NCBI GenBank assembly: GCA_947494205.1
Contig: CANLUH010000002.1
Location: forward strand, 124,001 to 188,000
Source of the DNA: an uncultured Flavobacteriaceae bacterium
GTDB lineage: Bacteria > Bacteroidota > Bacteroidia > Flavobacteriales > Flavobacteriaceae
Length of the DNA stretch: 64,000 bases
Direction: 5' to 3'
This document shows positions 52,190 through 62,929 of this stretch, piece after piece. How positions within the stretch are numbered: the stretch's first letter is position 1; every line of letters begins with the position of its first letter. The position numbers were made by a program, and so were the translations under genes. Under the pieces are notes generated by a model. It saw nothing but the letters and a program-made list of their open reading frames with translations, searched no databases and had not been told where the DNA came from.

Positions 52190-53599
52190 ATGAAAATGAA
52201 GACTAGAAAAAACACGTATTCAAAAATCATTCTCTATGTAGGATTGATTTTTATCACGGCTATTAGTTGTGAAAGAGACCTTTCGGATGATGCAGAGTTT
52301 GCAACATACCCGACCACTCCAGATATTTTTATCGATGGATTTGTAGGCGGATTAGATTACTTTCCTTTTGGAGGCTCATTTGCTGAAGCTTTTTCTGTAG
52401 AGACAGAAGAAACATACTTAGGATCAGCTTCTATGCGTTTTGATATTCCGCAATTTGGTGTTAGTTATGGAGGTGCAACATTTCCAAGTACGGGACCTAG
52501 GGATTTATCAGGGTACGACGCTTTAACCTTTTGGGCAAAAGCATCGCAAGGTGCAGATATAAACGAAATTGGTTTTGGTATTAACGGAGATACTAATAAT
52601 AAATTTCAAGTAACGTTACAAAACTTACCGTTAACGACAAATTGGGCAAAATATGTAATAGCTATACCAGATGCTTCTAAACTAAATCAAGAAAAAGGAA
52701 TGTTTTGGTATGCAGAAGGTGCAGAAAATCAATTTGATGAAGGCGGATACACCTTTTGGATAGACGAGTTAAGATTCGAAAAATTAGGAACTATCGGACA
52801 ACCACAACCAGCAATACTTAATGGTGTAGACGAAGTACAGCAGACCTTTGTAGATACTAACATAACACTTAGTGGATTAACACAAACTCAGAACTTAGGT
52901 TCAGGACAAAACCAAACGGTATCTGTGGCGCCATCTTATTTTGAATTTACATCCTCGGATGTAGATGTGGCAATTGTAAACGAATTAGGAGTTGTATCTG
53001 TAGTCGGTACAGGTACAGCAACAATTACAGCTACTTTAGGTAATGTTGCAGCTAATGGTTCTTTAACTATAGAATCAACAGGAGCTTTAGCGACTGCACC
53101 AACACCGACATTACCAGCAGCGAATGTTATTTCAATTTTTAGTAATGCATACAACGATGTTCCAGTAGATTTCTTTAACGCAGGATGGACAGGGTCTACA
53201 ACAGAAACAACAGATATAAACTCTGGAGGGAATGATATAAAATATTATACACAAAACAATTTTGTAGGTATTGGTTTCGAAAACCCAACAGTAGATGCTT
53301 CAGCAATGACGCACATGCATATAGATATTTATACAGATGATGTTATAAATGGCAATTTCGAGATACAAATAAGAGACCGTGGAGCAAACGGAGTTATAAA
53401 CTCAGACAACAATGGATTCCCAACAGAGGATGACGCCGATTTAAGATACTCAGTTAACAGTTTACCGCAAGGACAATGGACATCTATAGATATTCCATTA
53501 AGTGGAAACATAGCATCGCAAAAAAATAATTTAGCGTTACTTGTTTTTGTTGGTGGAGTTCCTAATTTTTATGTAGACAACATTTATTTTTATAACTAA
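52190..53599 (+). CDS. Surface lipoprotein with CBM-like and Ig-like domains (469 aa)
   Basis: Lipobox Cys27 (TAISC). The N-terminal domain (about 45-195) is a beta-sandwich like carbohydrate-binding or ExoP/galactose-binding modules (LSGYDALTFWAKAS, then YTFWIDELRFEK). A BIG2-type Ig domain follows at about 215-300, and a second sandwich at about 315-469 ends in NFYVDNIYFYN, similar to the binding modules in the PKD lipoprotein downstream. Probable glucan-binding surface protein. It starts 5 bp after the barrel-fused glycosidase. Confidence 0.8.
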   Translation: MKMKTRKNTYSKIILYVGLIFITAISCERDLSDDAEFATYPTTPDIFIDGFVGGLDYFPFGGSFAEAFSVETEETYLGSASMRFDIPQFGVSYGGATFPSTGPRDLSGYDALTFWAKASQGADINEIGFGINGDTNNKFQVTLQNLPLTTNWAKYVIAIPDASKLNQEKGMFWYAEGAENQFDEGGYTFWIDELRFEKLGTIGQPQPAILNGVDEVQQTFVDTNITLSGLTQTQNLGSGQNQTVSVAPSYFEFTSSDVDVAIVNELGVVSVVGTGTATITATLGNVAANGSLTIESTGALATAPTPTLPAANVISIFSNAYNDVPVDFFNAGWTGSTTETTDINSGGNDIKYYTQNNFVGIGFENPTVDASAMTHMHIDIYTDDVINGNFEIQIRDRGANGVINSDNNGFPTEDDADLRYSVNSLPQGQWTSIDIPLSGNIASQKNNLALLVFVGGVPNFYVDNIYFYN

Positions 53600-53619
53600 A
53601 CCATCTAAATAACTAAAAT

Positions 53620-54459
53620 ATGAATAATAAGAATAAAAATAAAAGTGGTTTAGTCAAGGGTGTTTTCTTATCCCTTATGGTCGTGTTATTTCTTACAACA
53701 ACAAACTGTTCAACAGACGAAAGCCAAACTGTAGCAAATTTCACAACATTAGTAATGTCTGATGAATTTAACACAGACGGTGCTCCAGATAATTCTAAAT
53801 GGAACTATGAAATTGGAACAGGTAATAATGGTTGGGGTAATAATGAGTTACAATATTACACAGACAGAACAGAAAACGTTAAAGTAGAAAATGGTTATTT
53901 ATTAATAACTGCAAATCAAGAAGATTTTAATGGATCCTCTTATACATCTGCTAGAATAACAACGCAAGGTAAATTTGAACAAGCTTATGGACGTTTTGAA
54001 GCTCGTATACGATTACCATATGGTAAAGGTCTATGGCCAGCATTTTGGCTTTTAGGAAACGATTGCGAGACAAATATTTGGCCGCAGTGTGGAGAGATTG
54101 ATATAATGGAATACCTAGGCGATAACCCAACAACAATATTTGGTAGTGCTCATGGACCAGGATACTCTGCAGGGGAAGCTGTAACTAAGGATTATGTTTT
54201 AGAGAACGGTCGTTACGATACAGGATTTCATGTCTTTGGTATAGAATGGGGACCAGGGTACATAAACTATTATGTAGACGATGCATTATACCAAACGATA
54301 ACACCAGAAGATACACCAGGAGAATGGGTTTTTGATCATCCATTTTATATTATTTTAAATGTAGCAGTTGGAGGAAACTTTCCTGGATCTCCAAATGACG
54401 AAACTGTTTTTCCACAAACTATGCTTGTAGATTATGTACGAGTTTACCAACAACAATAA
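53620..54459 (+). CDS. GH16 endo-beta-1,3-glucanase (laminarinase) lipoprotein (279 aa)
   Basis: Lipobox Cys30 (TTTNC), so it is surface- or membrane-anchored. GH16 catalytic motif GEIDIMEYLG gives nucleophile Glu159 and acid/base Glu164. Other conserved parts are WNYEIGTGNNGWGNNELQYY, GRFEARIRLPYGKGLWPAFW and FYIILNVAVGGNFPG, the last typical of bacterial laminarinases. It should cleave internal beta-1,3 bonds of laminarin. It lies in the same operon as two binding lipoproteins. Confidence 0.95.
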   Translation: MNNKNKNKSGLVKGVFLSLMVVLFLTTTNCSTDESQTVANFTTLVMSDEFNTDGAPDNSKWNYEIGTGNNGWGNNELQYYTDRTENVKVENGYLLITANQEDFNGSSYTSARITTQGKFEQAYGRFEARIRLPYGKGLWPAFWLLGNDCETNIWPQCGEIDIMEYLGDNPTTIFGSAHGPGYSAGEAVTKDYVLENGRYDTGFHVFGIEWGPGYINYYVDDALYQTITPEDTPGEWVFDHPFYIILNVAVGGNFPGSPNDETVFPQTMLVDYVRVYQQQ

Positions 54460-54477
54460 AAACTAAAAAAGAATATT

Positions 54478-56535
54478 ATGAAATATCTAATTAAACAAAC
54501 TAAAATACTTGTACTATTAGTGTTAGCCGTTTCCTTTTCAGGGTGTGAAGACGATGATGTCGTTTTACCAAAAGTAGAAGCTGGTTTTACACATACTATT
54601 AGCCAAGCTACTGGTACAGTAACTTTTATTAATACTTCTACAAATGCTGATAATTACTCGTGGGATTTTGGAGATACTAGTGAGTCTACAGAAATTAACC
54701 CTACAAAGATTTACGCATCTGGAACCTATACAATAGTTTTAAAAGCAACTAATGTTGCAGGAGCCTCAGCAACTTTCGAGGATACAATTACTATAGCTAT
54801 TCCTGAAGCCATTACAATACCATTTAATTTCGATGAAGACTTAGTGGTTTACGAAGCAACTACATTTAACGGAGCTGCTTTTGATGTTGTTGAGAACCCA
54901 GACCCTTCAGGAACAAATACTGTAGTGTCTAATGTAGGAGCAATAACAAATAGTGGGGCTAATTTTGAAGGTTTATTTTTCGAATTAGGAGCGCCATTAG
55001 ATTTAACAACAGATAAGTCTGTAAAAATGAACTTCTGGGCAAACACTCCAGTAGATATATTATTCAAATTAGAACAAGGAACTAGTGGAGATGTAGAAAC
55101 AACAGCAAGTCATGGTGGAACAGGATGGGAAGAACTTATTTTTACTTTTGATTCTGCAGCAGAGTATTCAACAGTAACTCTTTTTGTAGATGGACCAGGA
55201 ACAACAGCAGGAACATTTTATTTTGATGATGTAGCACAAATACCAACTGTAGATTTAACAGCACCGGTAATTACTTTAAATGGAGATGCAATGGTTAACG
55301 TAATCATCGGTACATCATATACAGATGCAGGAGCAACAGCAGCAGATAATACAGATGGAGATATTTCGGCAAGTATAGTAGTAGGAGGAGACACTGTAGA
55401 CGTAAATACAATGGGAACTTACGTAATAACATACGATGTTAGTGATGCAGCAGGTAACGCAGCAGATCAAGTAACTAGAACAGTAGAAGTTGCGGCTGCA
55501 CCAACAGCACCAACAACATCTGCGCCAATACCACCAGCAAGAGATCCAGGAGATGTAATCTCAATTTACGGAGAAGCTTACACTAATATAACCGTTGATA
55601 ATTTTGATCCAAACTGGGGACAGTCTGGACACACGCAAGTAAATACAACTTACGATCCAGGAGATGGAAACTTTGCATTAGCATATCCTAACTTTAATTA
55701 TCAAGGAACAGACTTTGGGTCAGGAGGACCACAAAATGCATCAGCAATGGAATTTTTACATGTAGATATGTGGACGCCAGCAGATCCTGCAGCTACAGAT
55801 ATACAAGTAAGTCCAATAAACAATGGAACAGGATCAGGAGAAACATTAGTTTCTATACCTTATACAACGGGGACATGGGTAAGTGTAGATTTACCAATAG
55901 CAGATTTTACAGGAATGACTTGGGATAGTGTTTTCCAAATGAAGTTCGCAGCAAATGGAGCAGGTAGTACTGTACCTGTAGATATTTACTTAGATAACAT
56001 TTACTTCTACAGAGCGCCAGGAGGCGGCGGTGGAGGTGGAGGCGGAACAGGTTCTGCTCTTTTAGACTTTGAAGATGGTGTAGGATTTACAGGAGCTTTC
56101 GATAATGGAGCAAATGGAGCTATCGCACCTAATCCAAACGCAAGCGGAATTAACACTTCTGCAAATGTGTTCCAGTTTAACAAAATAGTTAATTCAGCAT
56201 GGTATTCTGGTGTATTCCATATTTTTAGTCAAGACATAGATGCATCAGCAGGAACGACATTTAAAGTTAAAATGTGGTCTCCAAATGCTAATATTAATGT
56301 AAGATTTCAGTTAGAAAAAGAGGGTAACCAAGGCCCAATAGTTACTTACAATGTAGAACAAAATTTAGCACAAGCTAACACATGGGTAGAGCTAACATTC
56401 GATTTCTCTACAACACCAATAAATTTAGCAGATGGCTATGACAAAATTGTGATTTTCCCGGATTATGATGAAACAAATATGGTTCCTGTAGCTACGGAGG
56501 CTATTTATTATATCGATGATATAGTTCAAGAATAG
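54478..56535 (+). CDS. PKD-domain lipoprotein with glycan-binding modules (685 aa)
   Basis: Lipobox Cys23 (FSGC), PKD domain at about 33-107 (NYSWDFGDTSESTEINPTKI), a CBM-like sandwich at about 115-255, and a DUF5011/HYR-type Ig domain at about 260-340 (ITLNGDAMVNVIIGTSYTDA). A second sandwich ends FYFDN/YLDNIYFYRAP, followed by a glycine run near residues 512-520 and a third sandwich to the end. It probably captures beta-glucan at the surface, possibly in place of SusD/SusE proteins. It is the last gene before a terminator. Confidence 0.83.
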   Translation: MKYLIKQTKILVLLVLAVSFSGCEDDDVVLPKVEAGFTHTISQATGTVTFINTSTNADNYSWDFGDTSESTEINPTKIYASGTYTIVLKATNVAGASATFEDTITIAIPEAITIPFNFDEDLVVYEATTFNGAAFDVVENPDPSGTNTVVSNVGAITNSGANFEGLFFELGAPLDLTTDKSVKMNFWANTPVDILFKLEQGTSGDVETTASHGGTGWEELIFTFDSAAEYSTVTLFVDGPGTTAGTFYFDDVAQIPTVDLTAPVITLNGDAMVNVIIGTSYTDAGATAADNTDGDISASIVVGGDTVDVNTMGTYVITYDVSDAAGNAADQVTRTVEVAAAPTAPTTSAPIPPARDPGDVISIYGEAYTNITVDNFDPNWGQSGHTQVNTTYDPGDGNFALAYPNFNYQGTDFGSGGPQNASAMEFLHVDMWTPADPAATDIQVSPINNGTGSGETLVSIPYTTGTWVSVDLPIADFTGMTWDSVFQMKFAANGAGSTVPVDIYLDNIYFYRAPGGGGGGGGGTGSALLDFEDGVGFTGAFDNGANGAIAPNPNASGINTSANVFQFNKIVNSAWYSGVFHIFSQDIDASAGTTFKVKMWSPNANINVRFQLEKEGNQGPIVTYNVEQNLAQANTWVELTFDFSTTPINLADGYDKIVIFPDYDETNMVPVATEAIYYIDDIVQE

Positions 56536-56562
56536 CACCCTATTTGACAATTATTTGAATTG

Positions 56563-56594
56563 AAAAAGGTCGAGAGTACTATCTCGACCTTTTT
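56563..56594. terminator. Intrinsic terminator, 13-bp stem
   Basis: AAAAAGGTCGAGA (56563-56575) and TCTCGACCTTTTT (56582-56594) pair exactly over a 6-base loop, with a T tract at the end. It separates the surface-binding/GH16 half of the locus from the phosphorylase/GH17/GH30 half. Confidence 0.92.
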
Positions 56595-56636
56595 AAACAC
56601 ACCCAACATTAAAGGCAGTTTAAAGCTAGAATAATA

Positions 56637-59600
56637 ATGACTGATACAATTTTAGAAGAAAACATAAAAAAAGAAGTCACCTTAGAAAAAGTAAAAATAA
56701 ACGGTGAACGCTTTTTTAAAATTTCGAATAACGACGAAATGCGTCCATTTTTTATGAGCATTGTAAGTGCTTCAAATCATTGGATGTTTATTTCTAGTAA
56801 TGGAGGATTAACTGCAGGACGAAGAAATTCTGAATTTGCATTATTTCCCTATTATACAGATGATAAAATTACCGAAAGTGCAGATATCACAGGAAGTAAA
56901 TCTATTTTTAGAGTAAATAAAAATGGAAAAACTCATATTTGGGAACCGTTTTCTGAACGTTTTGAAGGTATTTATAATACCACACGAAATTTATATAAAA
57001 ACAGCTACGGAAATAAGGTGTTGTTTGAAGAAATTAATCACGATTTGGAAGTTACATTTCGTTATCAGTGGAATTCTAGTAATGTATATGGCTTTGTTAG
57101 AAAAAGTGAATTATTAAATACTAGTAATACTTCGGTACAGATTGAAGTTTTAGACGGTATTCAAAATATTTTACCCTACGGTGTTGGCAGCGATTTACAA
57201 AATGCTAGTAGTAATTTAGTAGATGCTTACAAAAGAAGTGAATTAGAAGAAAAATCTGGATTAGGACTCTTTGCGTTAAGTGCAATTATTGTAGATAAAG
57301 CAGAGCCTAGCGAAGCTTTAAAAACAAATATAGTTTGGTCTTTAGGTTTAAGTAATTCAAAATATCTACTGTCTTCTTTACAGCTTAAAAACTACAGAAA
57401 AAAACAAGAAATTCATCTGGAAGTAGATGTAAAAGCAGAAAAAGGAGCTTATTTAATAAATACTTCTTTAGAATTAGCTCCAAATTCAACAGAAAATTGG
57501 ATGCTAGTTGCCAATGTAAATCAAGATCATTCCGATGTGGTATTACTTTCAGAAAGCATTCAGAATGATACAAATTTACAAGACAAAGTAAATGCAGATA
57601 TTGCTTTAGGAACAAAACGTTTAATTGATTTAAACGCTTCTTCAGATGCAATACAATTAACAGCAGACAATGCTCGCGATACACGCCACTTTTCCAATAC
57701 GTTATTTAATATTATGCGTGGTGGGATTTTCGATAATAACTATACTATTGAAAAATGGGATTTTAAAAACTACATAGCAAAGGCGAATAAAAAGGTAGCA
57801 CGTAGTAATGAGCATATTATAGAACGTTTAGAAGAACAATTTTCATTATCTAAACTAAAAGCAATGGCTTCTGAGACAGAAGATAAAAACTTCCGTCGTT
57901 TGTGTTTAGAATATATGCCATTAAAATTTAGCCGTCGTCATGGAGATCCAAGTCGTCCTTGGAATAAATTCTCTATTAATACGCGAAATGAAGATGGTTC
58001 AAAAATATTAGATTATGAAGGTAATTGGCGTGATATTTTCCAGAATTGGGAAGCCTTAGCGCTTTCTTATCCAGAGTTTATAGAGAGTATGATTCATAAA
58101 TTTTTGAATGCGACTACTTTCGATGGTTATAATCCGTATAGAGTTACAAAAGGCGGTTTCGATTGGGAAATTAGCGAACCAGACGACCCTTGGAGTTATA
58201 TAGGCTATTGGGGAGATCACCAAATTATATACTTATTAAAGTTTTTAGAATTTATAGAAAACCATCAACCTAAAAAATTAGAAAGCTTTTTTAATCAAGA
58301 TATGTTTGTGTATGCCAATGTGCCTTATCGAATAAAGTCTTATGAGGATATTCTTAAAAATCCAAAAGATACTATTGAGTTCGATGAAGATTTAGATCAT
58401 AAAATACGAAGAGAAAGAAGTGAGTTAGGAGCAGATGGAGCTCTACTGCGCGACGAGAACAGATTTATTATAAAAGTAAATTTTGTAGAAAAAATATTAG
58501 CAACAATATTAGCTAAATTATCCAATTTCATTCCAGAATGTGGTATTTGGATGAATACACAAAGACCTGAATGGAATGATGCTAATAATGCATTAGTTGG
58601 TAATGGTGTATCTATGGTAACGTTATACTATTTAAGACGTTTCTTAATGTTTTTTAAAGGAACTTTCGATAACGCAGCACTTGAGTCTGTTGAAGTCTCT
58701 AAAGAGCTCGTTACATTTTATAACGCAGTTTTAAAAACATTCGAAAACCATAAACAATTACTTTCAGCAACATTTAATGATATAGAAAGAAAACAAATTT
58801 TAGATGGTTTAGCAATTCCTGCTAGTACATTTAGAACGACTATATACAATAATGCCTTTTCTGGACGAAAAGAAACAATTTCTCTTCAATCTTTAAAAGA
58901 TTTTGTAGCAGTAAGTTTAGAGTATTTAGAGCATGCTATAGAAGCCAATAAGCGAACAGATAATTTATACCACGCTTATAACTTAATGACGATAGAAAAT
59001 GAAAAGGAAGTGTCTATTTCTTATTTAGACGAAATGTTAGAAGGACAAGTAGCAGCTTTAAGTTCTGGTTACTTAACATCTGTTGAAGCACTAGCAGTTT
59101 TAGATGCTATGAAAAGTAGTAAACTGTTTAGAGAAGACCAATACAGTTATTTATTATATCCATATAAAGATTTAAAAGGGTTTATAGATCGTAATAATAT
59201 ATCAAAACAATCTATAGATAAGTCGACACTATTACAAGAGCATTTAGCGAATAGAGATACTCAAATAGTAGAACAAGACAATCGTGGGGATTATCATTTT
59301 AATGGTAATTTTAAAAATGCAAACGATGTAAGTATAGCTCTAGAAAATCTTTCTAATGAAGCTTCCGATCAGGAAAAAGAGTTAATACTTCAAATATTTG
59401 AAGAGGTTTTCAACCATAAAGCATTTACAGGGCGTTCAGGAACATTCTATGGTTACGAAGGATTAGGATCTATTTATTGGCATATGGTTTCTAAACTGCA
59501 ATTAGCAGTTCAAGAATGCTGTTTAAAAGCTATAAACGAAGACGAAAGCGCAGAAACTATTGGGCGTTTATTAGAACACTATTACGAAATTAATGAAGGT

Positions 59601-60065
59601 ATAGGAGTACACAAATCACCAATACTTTATGGTGCATTTCCAACAGATCCATATTCACATACACCAGCAGGAAAAGGAGCTCAGCAGCCAGGAATGACGG
59701 GACAAGTAAAAGAAGATATTTTATCTCGTTTTGGAGAATTAGGTGTTGTTGTGAAAAAGGGAATACTAGAATTTAATCCAAGGCTTTTAAAAGAAGATGA
59801 GTTTTTAAAAGACTCTAAAACATTTAACTATACAGATGTTAATAATGAAACAAAAGCTATAGCAATAGATAAGAAATCTATTTGTTTCACCTATTGTCAA
59901 GTGCCTATTATTTATAAGTTATCCGATAAAAACAGTACGTCTGTACAGTTAAGAGATAACACTACTAAAGACTTTAAGGTGTTGGCTTTAGACGAAACAA
60001 CGAGCAAAATGTTGTTTGGAAGAACGGGTGAAATTGATCGAATATTAGTTTCGTTAAAAAAATAA
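56637..60065 (+). CDS. GH149-like beta-1,3-oligoglucan phosphorylase (1142 aa)
   Basis: Large cytoplasmic enzyme without signal peptide. The layout (N-terminal beta-sandwich, helical (alpha/alpha)6 domain from about 340) and length match GH149/GH94-type phosphorylases. The likely catalytic Asp466 lies in EGNWRDIFQNWEALALSYPE, and FSRRHGDPSRPWNKFSI and GYWGDHQIIYLLKFLEF are further family-like segments. It would phosphorolyse laminari-oligosaccharides to glucose-1-phosphate, saving ATP. Family assignment is from memory; another GH94-clan specificity is possible. Beginning after the terminator, it opens the second transcript. Confidence 0.8.
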   Translation: MTDTILEENIKKEVTLEKVKINGERFFKISNNDEMRPFFMSIVSASNHWMFISSNGGLTAGRRNSEFALFPYYTDDKITESADITGSKSIFRVNKNGKTHIWEPFSERFEGIYNTTRNLYKNSYGNKVLFEEINHDLEVTFRYQWNSSNVYGFVRKSELLNTSNTSVQIEVLDGIQNILPYGVGSDLQNASSNLVDAYKRSELEEKSGLGLFALSAIIVDKAEPSEALKTNIVWSLGLSNSKYLLSSLQLKNYRKKQEIHLEVDVKAEKGAYLINTSLELAPNSTENWMLVANVNQDHSDVVLLSESIQNDTNLQDKVNADIALGTKRLIDLNASSDAIQLTADNARDTRHFSNTLFNIMRGGIFDNNYTIEKWDFKNYIAKANKKVARSNEHIIERLEEQFSLSKLKAMASETEDKNFRRLCLEYMPLKFSRRHGDPSRPWNKFSINTRNEDGSKILDYEGNWRDIFQNWEALALSYPEFIESMIHKFLNATTFDGYNPYRVTKGGFDWEISEPDDPWSYIGYWGDHQIIYLLKFLEFIENHQPKKLESFFNQDMFVYANVPYRIKSYEDILKNPKDTIEFDEDLDHKIRRERSELGADGALLRDENRFIIKVNFVEKILATILAKLSNFIPECGIWMNTQRPEWNDANNALVGNGVSMVTLYYLRRFLMFFKGTFDNAALESVEVSKELVTFYNAVLKTFENHKQLLSATFNDIERKQILDGLAIPASTFRTTIYNNAFSGRKETISLQSLKDFVAVSLEYLEHAIEANKRTDNLYHAYNLMTIENEKEVSISYLDEMLEGQVAALSSGYLTSVEALAVLDAMKSSKLFREDQYSYLLYPYKDLKGFIDRNNISKQSIDKSTLLQEHLANRDTQIVEQDNRGDYHFNGNFKNANDVSIALENLSNEASDQEKELILQIFEEVFNHKAFTGRSGTFYGYEGLGSIYWHMVSKLQLAVQECCLKAINEDESAETIGRLLEHYYEINEGIGVHKSPILYGAFPTDPYSHTPAGKGAQQPGMTGQVKEDILSRFGELGVVVKKGILEFNPRLLKEDEFLKDSKTFNYTDVNNETKAIAIDKKSICFTYCQVPIIYKLSDKNSTSVQLRDNTTKDFKVLALDETTSKMLFGRTGEIDRILVSLKK

Positions 60066-60080
60066 CTAAAACTACAAAAC

Positions 60081-61376
60081 ATGAAAAAGTATATTAAAGT
60101 AATCGTTTCTATAAGTATGGTAATACTTGCGTTTTCATGTAATGATGTAACTAAAAAAGAAGGTAAACTAGATACGGTGAAAACAGAACCAAATTTAAGC
60201 GCAAAAGACATTTTAGGAAATCCAAATTATTTAGCTATGTCTTATGGCGGCTATAGGCATGTGGATCATGGCATAGAACCAACTTTAAATGAATTAAAAG
60301 AAGATTTAAAGTTGCTGTCTGCAATGAATATTAAGGTGTTACGTACCTATAAGGTGCATTTACCTCAAGCAGAAAATCTTTTAAAAGCAATAAGCGAATT
60401 AAAAAATGAAGATTCTAGTTTTGAAATGTACATTATGCTAGGTGCATGGATAGATTGTAAAAATGCTTGGACTGGTTTAGAGCCAATACATAATGTAGAA
60501 AGTGATGCTAATAAACCACAAATAGAAAAGGCTGTAGCATTAGCAAATCAATATCCAGACATTATTAAAGTTATTGCTGTAGGTAATGAAGCTATGGTAA
60601 AATGGGCTACGAGTTATTATGTAGAGCCTGCTATAATTTTAAAATGGGTAAATCATTTACAAGACTTAAAAGCAAAAGGTAAGCTATCCAAGGATTTATG
60701 GATTACTAGTTCAGATAATTTTGCGTCTTGGGGTGGTGGAGATAGCGAATACCAAGTTGAAGACTTAAACCAACTTATTAAAGCTGTAGATTATTTATCG
60801 GTACACACGTATCCAATGCACGATACGCATTACAACCCAGATTTTTGGGGTATTCCAGATCAAGACATTAAGATGTTAGATAATGAGAAAATTGATAAAG
60901 CAATGCTACGTGCTAAAAACTACGCTAAGACACAGTATGGTAATGTAAAAACATACATGGAAAGTCTTGGTGTAAATAAACCAATTCATATTGGAGAAAC
61001 TGGTTGGGCAAGTGTTTCTAATGGGTTTTATGGGCCAAAAGGTTCTAAAGCTACAGATGAGTATAAAGAAGCATTATACTATAACCATATGCGAGATTGG
61101 ACTAATACAGATGGTATTTCTTGTTTTTATTTTGAAGCTTTTAATGAGCAATGGAAAGATGCAGAAAACCCACAAGGTTCAGAAAACCACTTTGGACTTT
61201 TTACCATAGATGGTAAAGCAAAGTATGTAATCTGGGATTTAGTAGATAAAGGAACATTTAAGGGGCTAACAAGAAACGGAAACCCAATAACTAAAACATA
61301 TAATGGAGATAAGGATGCATTAATGAAAGCTGTTTTAGTACCGCCAACAGCAAGTGAAATAAAAGCTAAAGAGTAG
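60081..61376 (+). CDS. GH17 beta-1,3-glucanase lipoprotein (431 aa)
   Basis: Lipobox Cys20 (LAFSC) after a short signal. TIM barrel with acid/base Glu170 in VIAVGNEAMVKW and nucleophile Glu306 in HIGETGWAS, the GH17 pattern. Supporting motifs are MSYGGYRHVDHGIEPTL, VLRTYKVHLPQAENLL and VDYLSVHTYPMHD. Bacterial GH17 enzymes of laminarin loci cut unbranched beta-1,3-glucan chains. It follows the phosphorylase by 15 bp and is followed by GH30. Confidence 0.92.
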   Translation: MKKYIKVIVSISMVILAFSCNDVTKKEGKLDTVKTEPNLSAKDILGNPNYLAMSYGGYRHVDHGIEPTLNELKEDLKLLSAMNIKVLRTYKVHLPQAENLLKAISELKNEDSSFEMYIMLGAWIDCKNAWTGLEPIHNVESDANKPQIEKAVALANQYPDIIKVIAVGNEAMVKWATSYYVEPAIILKWVNHLQDLKAKGKLSKDLWITSSDNFASWGGGDSEYQVEDLNQLIKAVDYLSVHTYPMHDTHYNPDFWGIPDQDIKMLDNEKIDKAMLRAKNYAKTQYGNVKTYMESLGVNKPIHIGETGWASVSNGFYGPKGSKATDEYKEALYYNHMRDWTNTDGISCFYFEAFNEQWKDAENPQGSENHFGLFTIDGKAKYVIWDLVDKGTFKGLTRNGNPITKTYNGDKDALMKAVLVPPTASEIKAKE

Positions 61377-61399
61377 AAATGTATTTAAAACTTTAAATA

Positions 61400-62887
61400 A
61401 TGGAACCATTAAAGTATTACACCTGTATAATGATAATTCTAACAATAATAAGTTGTAGCAAACCTGCGGAACAATTAAATGTAGTTGTTTTTGAAACATC
61501 TTCAAGTGGAAACAGTTTAACTAGAATTACAGAATTCTCTTCAGAAAAAAGTACAGACACTATAACACTGTTGCCAGATAATAAGTTTCAGACCATAACA
61601 GGTTTTGGTGGATCTTTTACAGAAGCTTCGGCATCATTATTAAATAGATTAAGTACAGGAAATAGAAGGAAAATTATAGAAGCTTACTTTGGTGAAAGTG
61701 GTGCAAAATATTCATTAACAAGAACACACATGAATTCGTGTGATTTTTCATTAAGTAATTATTCTTATGCGCCATTAGAAGGAGATGTAGAATTAAAAAG
61801 CTTTTCAGTTAAAGAAGATGAGGCAGATTTAATACCTATGATTAAAGAAGCAATGGTAGTCTCTAAAGATGGATTTAAAATTTTGTCTTCACCTTGGACC
61901 GCACCACCATGGATGAAAGATAATAAAGATTGGCGCGGCGGTAAATTATTACCAGAATACTATGATACTTGGGCATTATTCTTTTCTAAGTATATAGATG
62001 CTTATAAAGAGGAAGGAATAGATATATGGGGTTTTACAGTAGAAAATGAACCCTTAGGTAATGATAAAAATTGGGAGAGTATGCATTTCTCTGCAGAAGA
62101 AATGACGCATTTTGTAAAAGACTATCTCGGTCCAAAATTAGAAGGAGACCAGCACGATGTTAAAATTCTAGGTTATGATCAAAATCGTGAACATTTAAAG
62201 CATTGGGTGGATGAAATGTATAAAACCGAAGAAACTTCAAAATATTACGACGGTACTGCTATACATTGGTATGCAAGTACTTTCGAGGTGTTTCCAGAAG
62301 CATTACAATATGCACACCAAAAAGCACCAAACAAATACCTTATACAATCGGAAGCTTGTGTAGATTCTGAAATACCAAAATGGAAAGACGATCAGTGGTA
62401 TTGGACTAAAGAAGCTACAGATTGGGGTTGGGATTGGGCACCAGAACAAGACAAACATTTACACCCAAAATATGCGCCAGTTAATCGTTATGCAAGAGAT
62501 ATTATAGGATGCCTTAATAATTGGGTAGACGGTTGGATAGATTGGAATATGGTTCTAGATAGACAAGGAGGACCTAACTGGTTTAAAAATTGGTGTGTTG
62601 CACCGGTAATTGTAGACCCCGATAAAGATGAAGTATACTTTACTCCAATTTACTATACTTTAAGTCACTTTAGTAAATACATAAGGCCTAATGCTGTAGT
62701 TATAGGGCTAGAGAAAACCGATGAAACACTTATGGCGACAGCGGCAAAAAATCCAGATGGCTCAATTGCTGTAGTTATTTTTAATGAAGGTAAAAAAGCT
62801 AAGAATTTCAATTTAGTATTAAATGATAAAACTATAAATATCAAGGTAAATGCGCAAGCATTACAAACGATTATGATTGCAGATTAA
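61400..62887 (+). CDS. GH30 beta-glucosidase/beta-1,6-glucanase lipoprotein (495 aa)
   Basis: Lipobox Cys19 (IISC). GH30 signature GFGGSFTEASASLLNRLS at about 68-85, acid/base Glu217 in FTVENEPLG and nucleophile Glu318 in YLIQSEAC. The C-terminal beta domain (VIFNEGKKAKNFNLVLNDKT) is typical. In laminarin loci GH30 removes beta-1,6 side chains, which allows the GH17 and GH16 enzymes to work; that specificity is inferred from context. Located 23 bp after GH17 and 42 bp before the transporter. Confidence 0.94.
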   Translation: MEPLKYYTCIMIILTIISCSKPAEQLNVVVFETSSSGNSLTRITEFSSEKSTDTITLLPDNKFQTITGFGGSFTEASASLLNRLSTGNRRKIIEAYFGESGAKYSLTRTHMNSCDFSLSNYSYAPLEGDVELKSFSVKEDEADLIPMIKEAMVVSKDGFKILSSPWTAPPWMKDNKDWRGGKLLPEYYDTWALFFSKYIDAYKEEGIDIWGFTVENEPLGNDKNWESMHFSAEEMTHFVKDYLGPKLEGDQHDVKILGYDQNREHLKHWVDEMYKTEETSKYYDGTAIHWYASTFEVFPEALQYAHQKAPNKYLIQSEACVDSEIPKWKDDQWYWTKEATDWGWDWAPEQDKHLHPKYAPVNRYARDIIGCLNNWVDGWIDWNMVLDRQGGPNWFKNWCVAPVIVDPDKDEVYFTPIYYTLSHFSKYIRPNAVVIGLEKTDETLMATAAKNPDGSIAVVIFNEGKKAKNFNLVLNDKTINIKVNAQALQTIMIAD

Positions 62888-62929
62888 GCATATTAAATAA
62901 TAAATTAATTAACTAAAAACCATATAATT

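Noticed and set aside
54478..56535. PKD lipoprotein considered as a SusD homologue
   Set aside because: It is all-beta (PKD, Ig-like and sandwich modules), whereas SusD proteins are mainly helical with TPR units.
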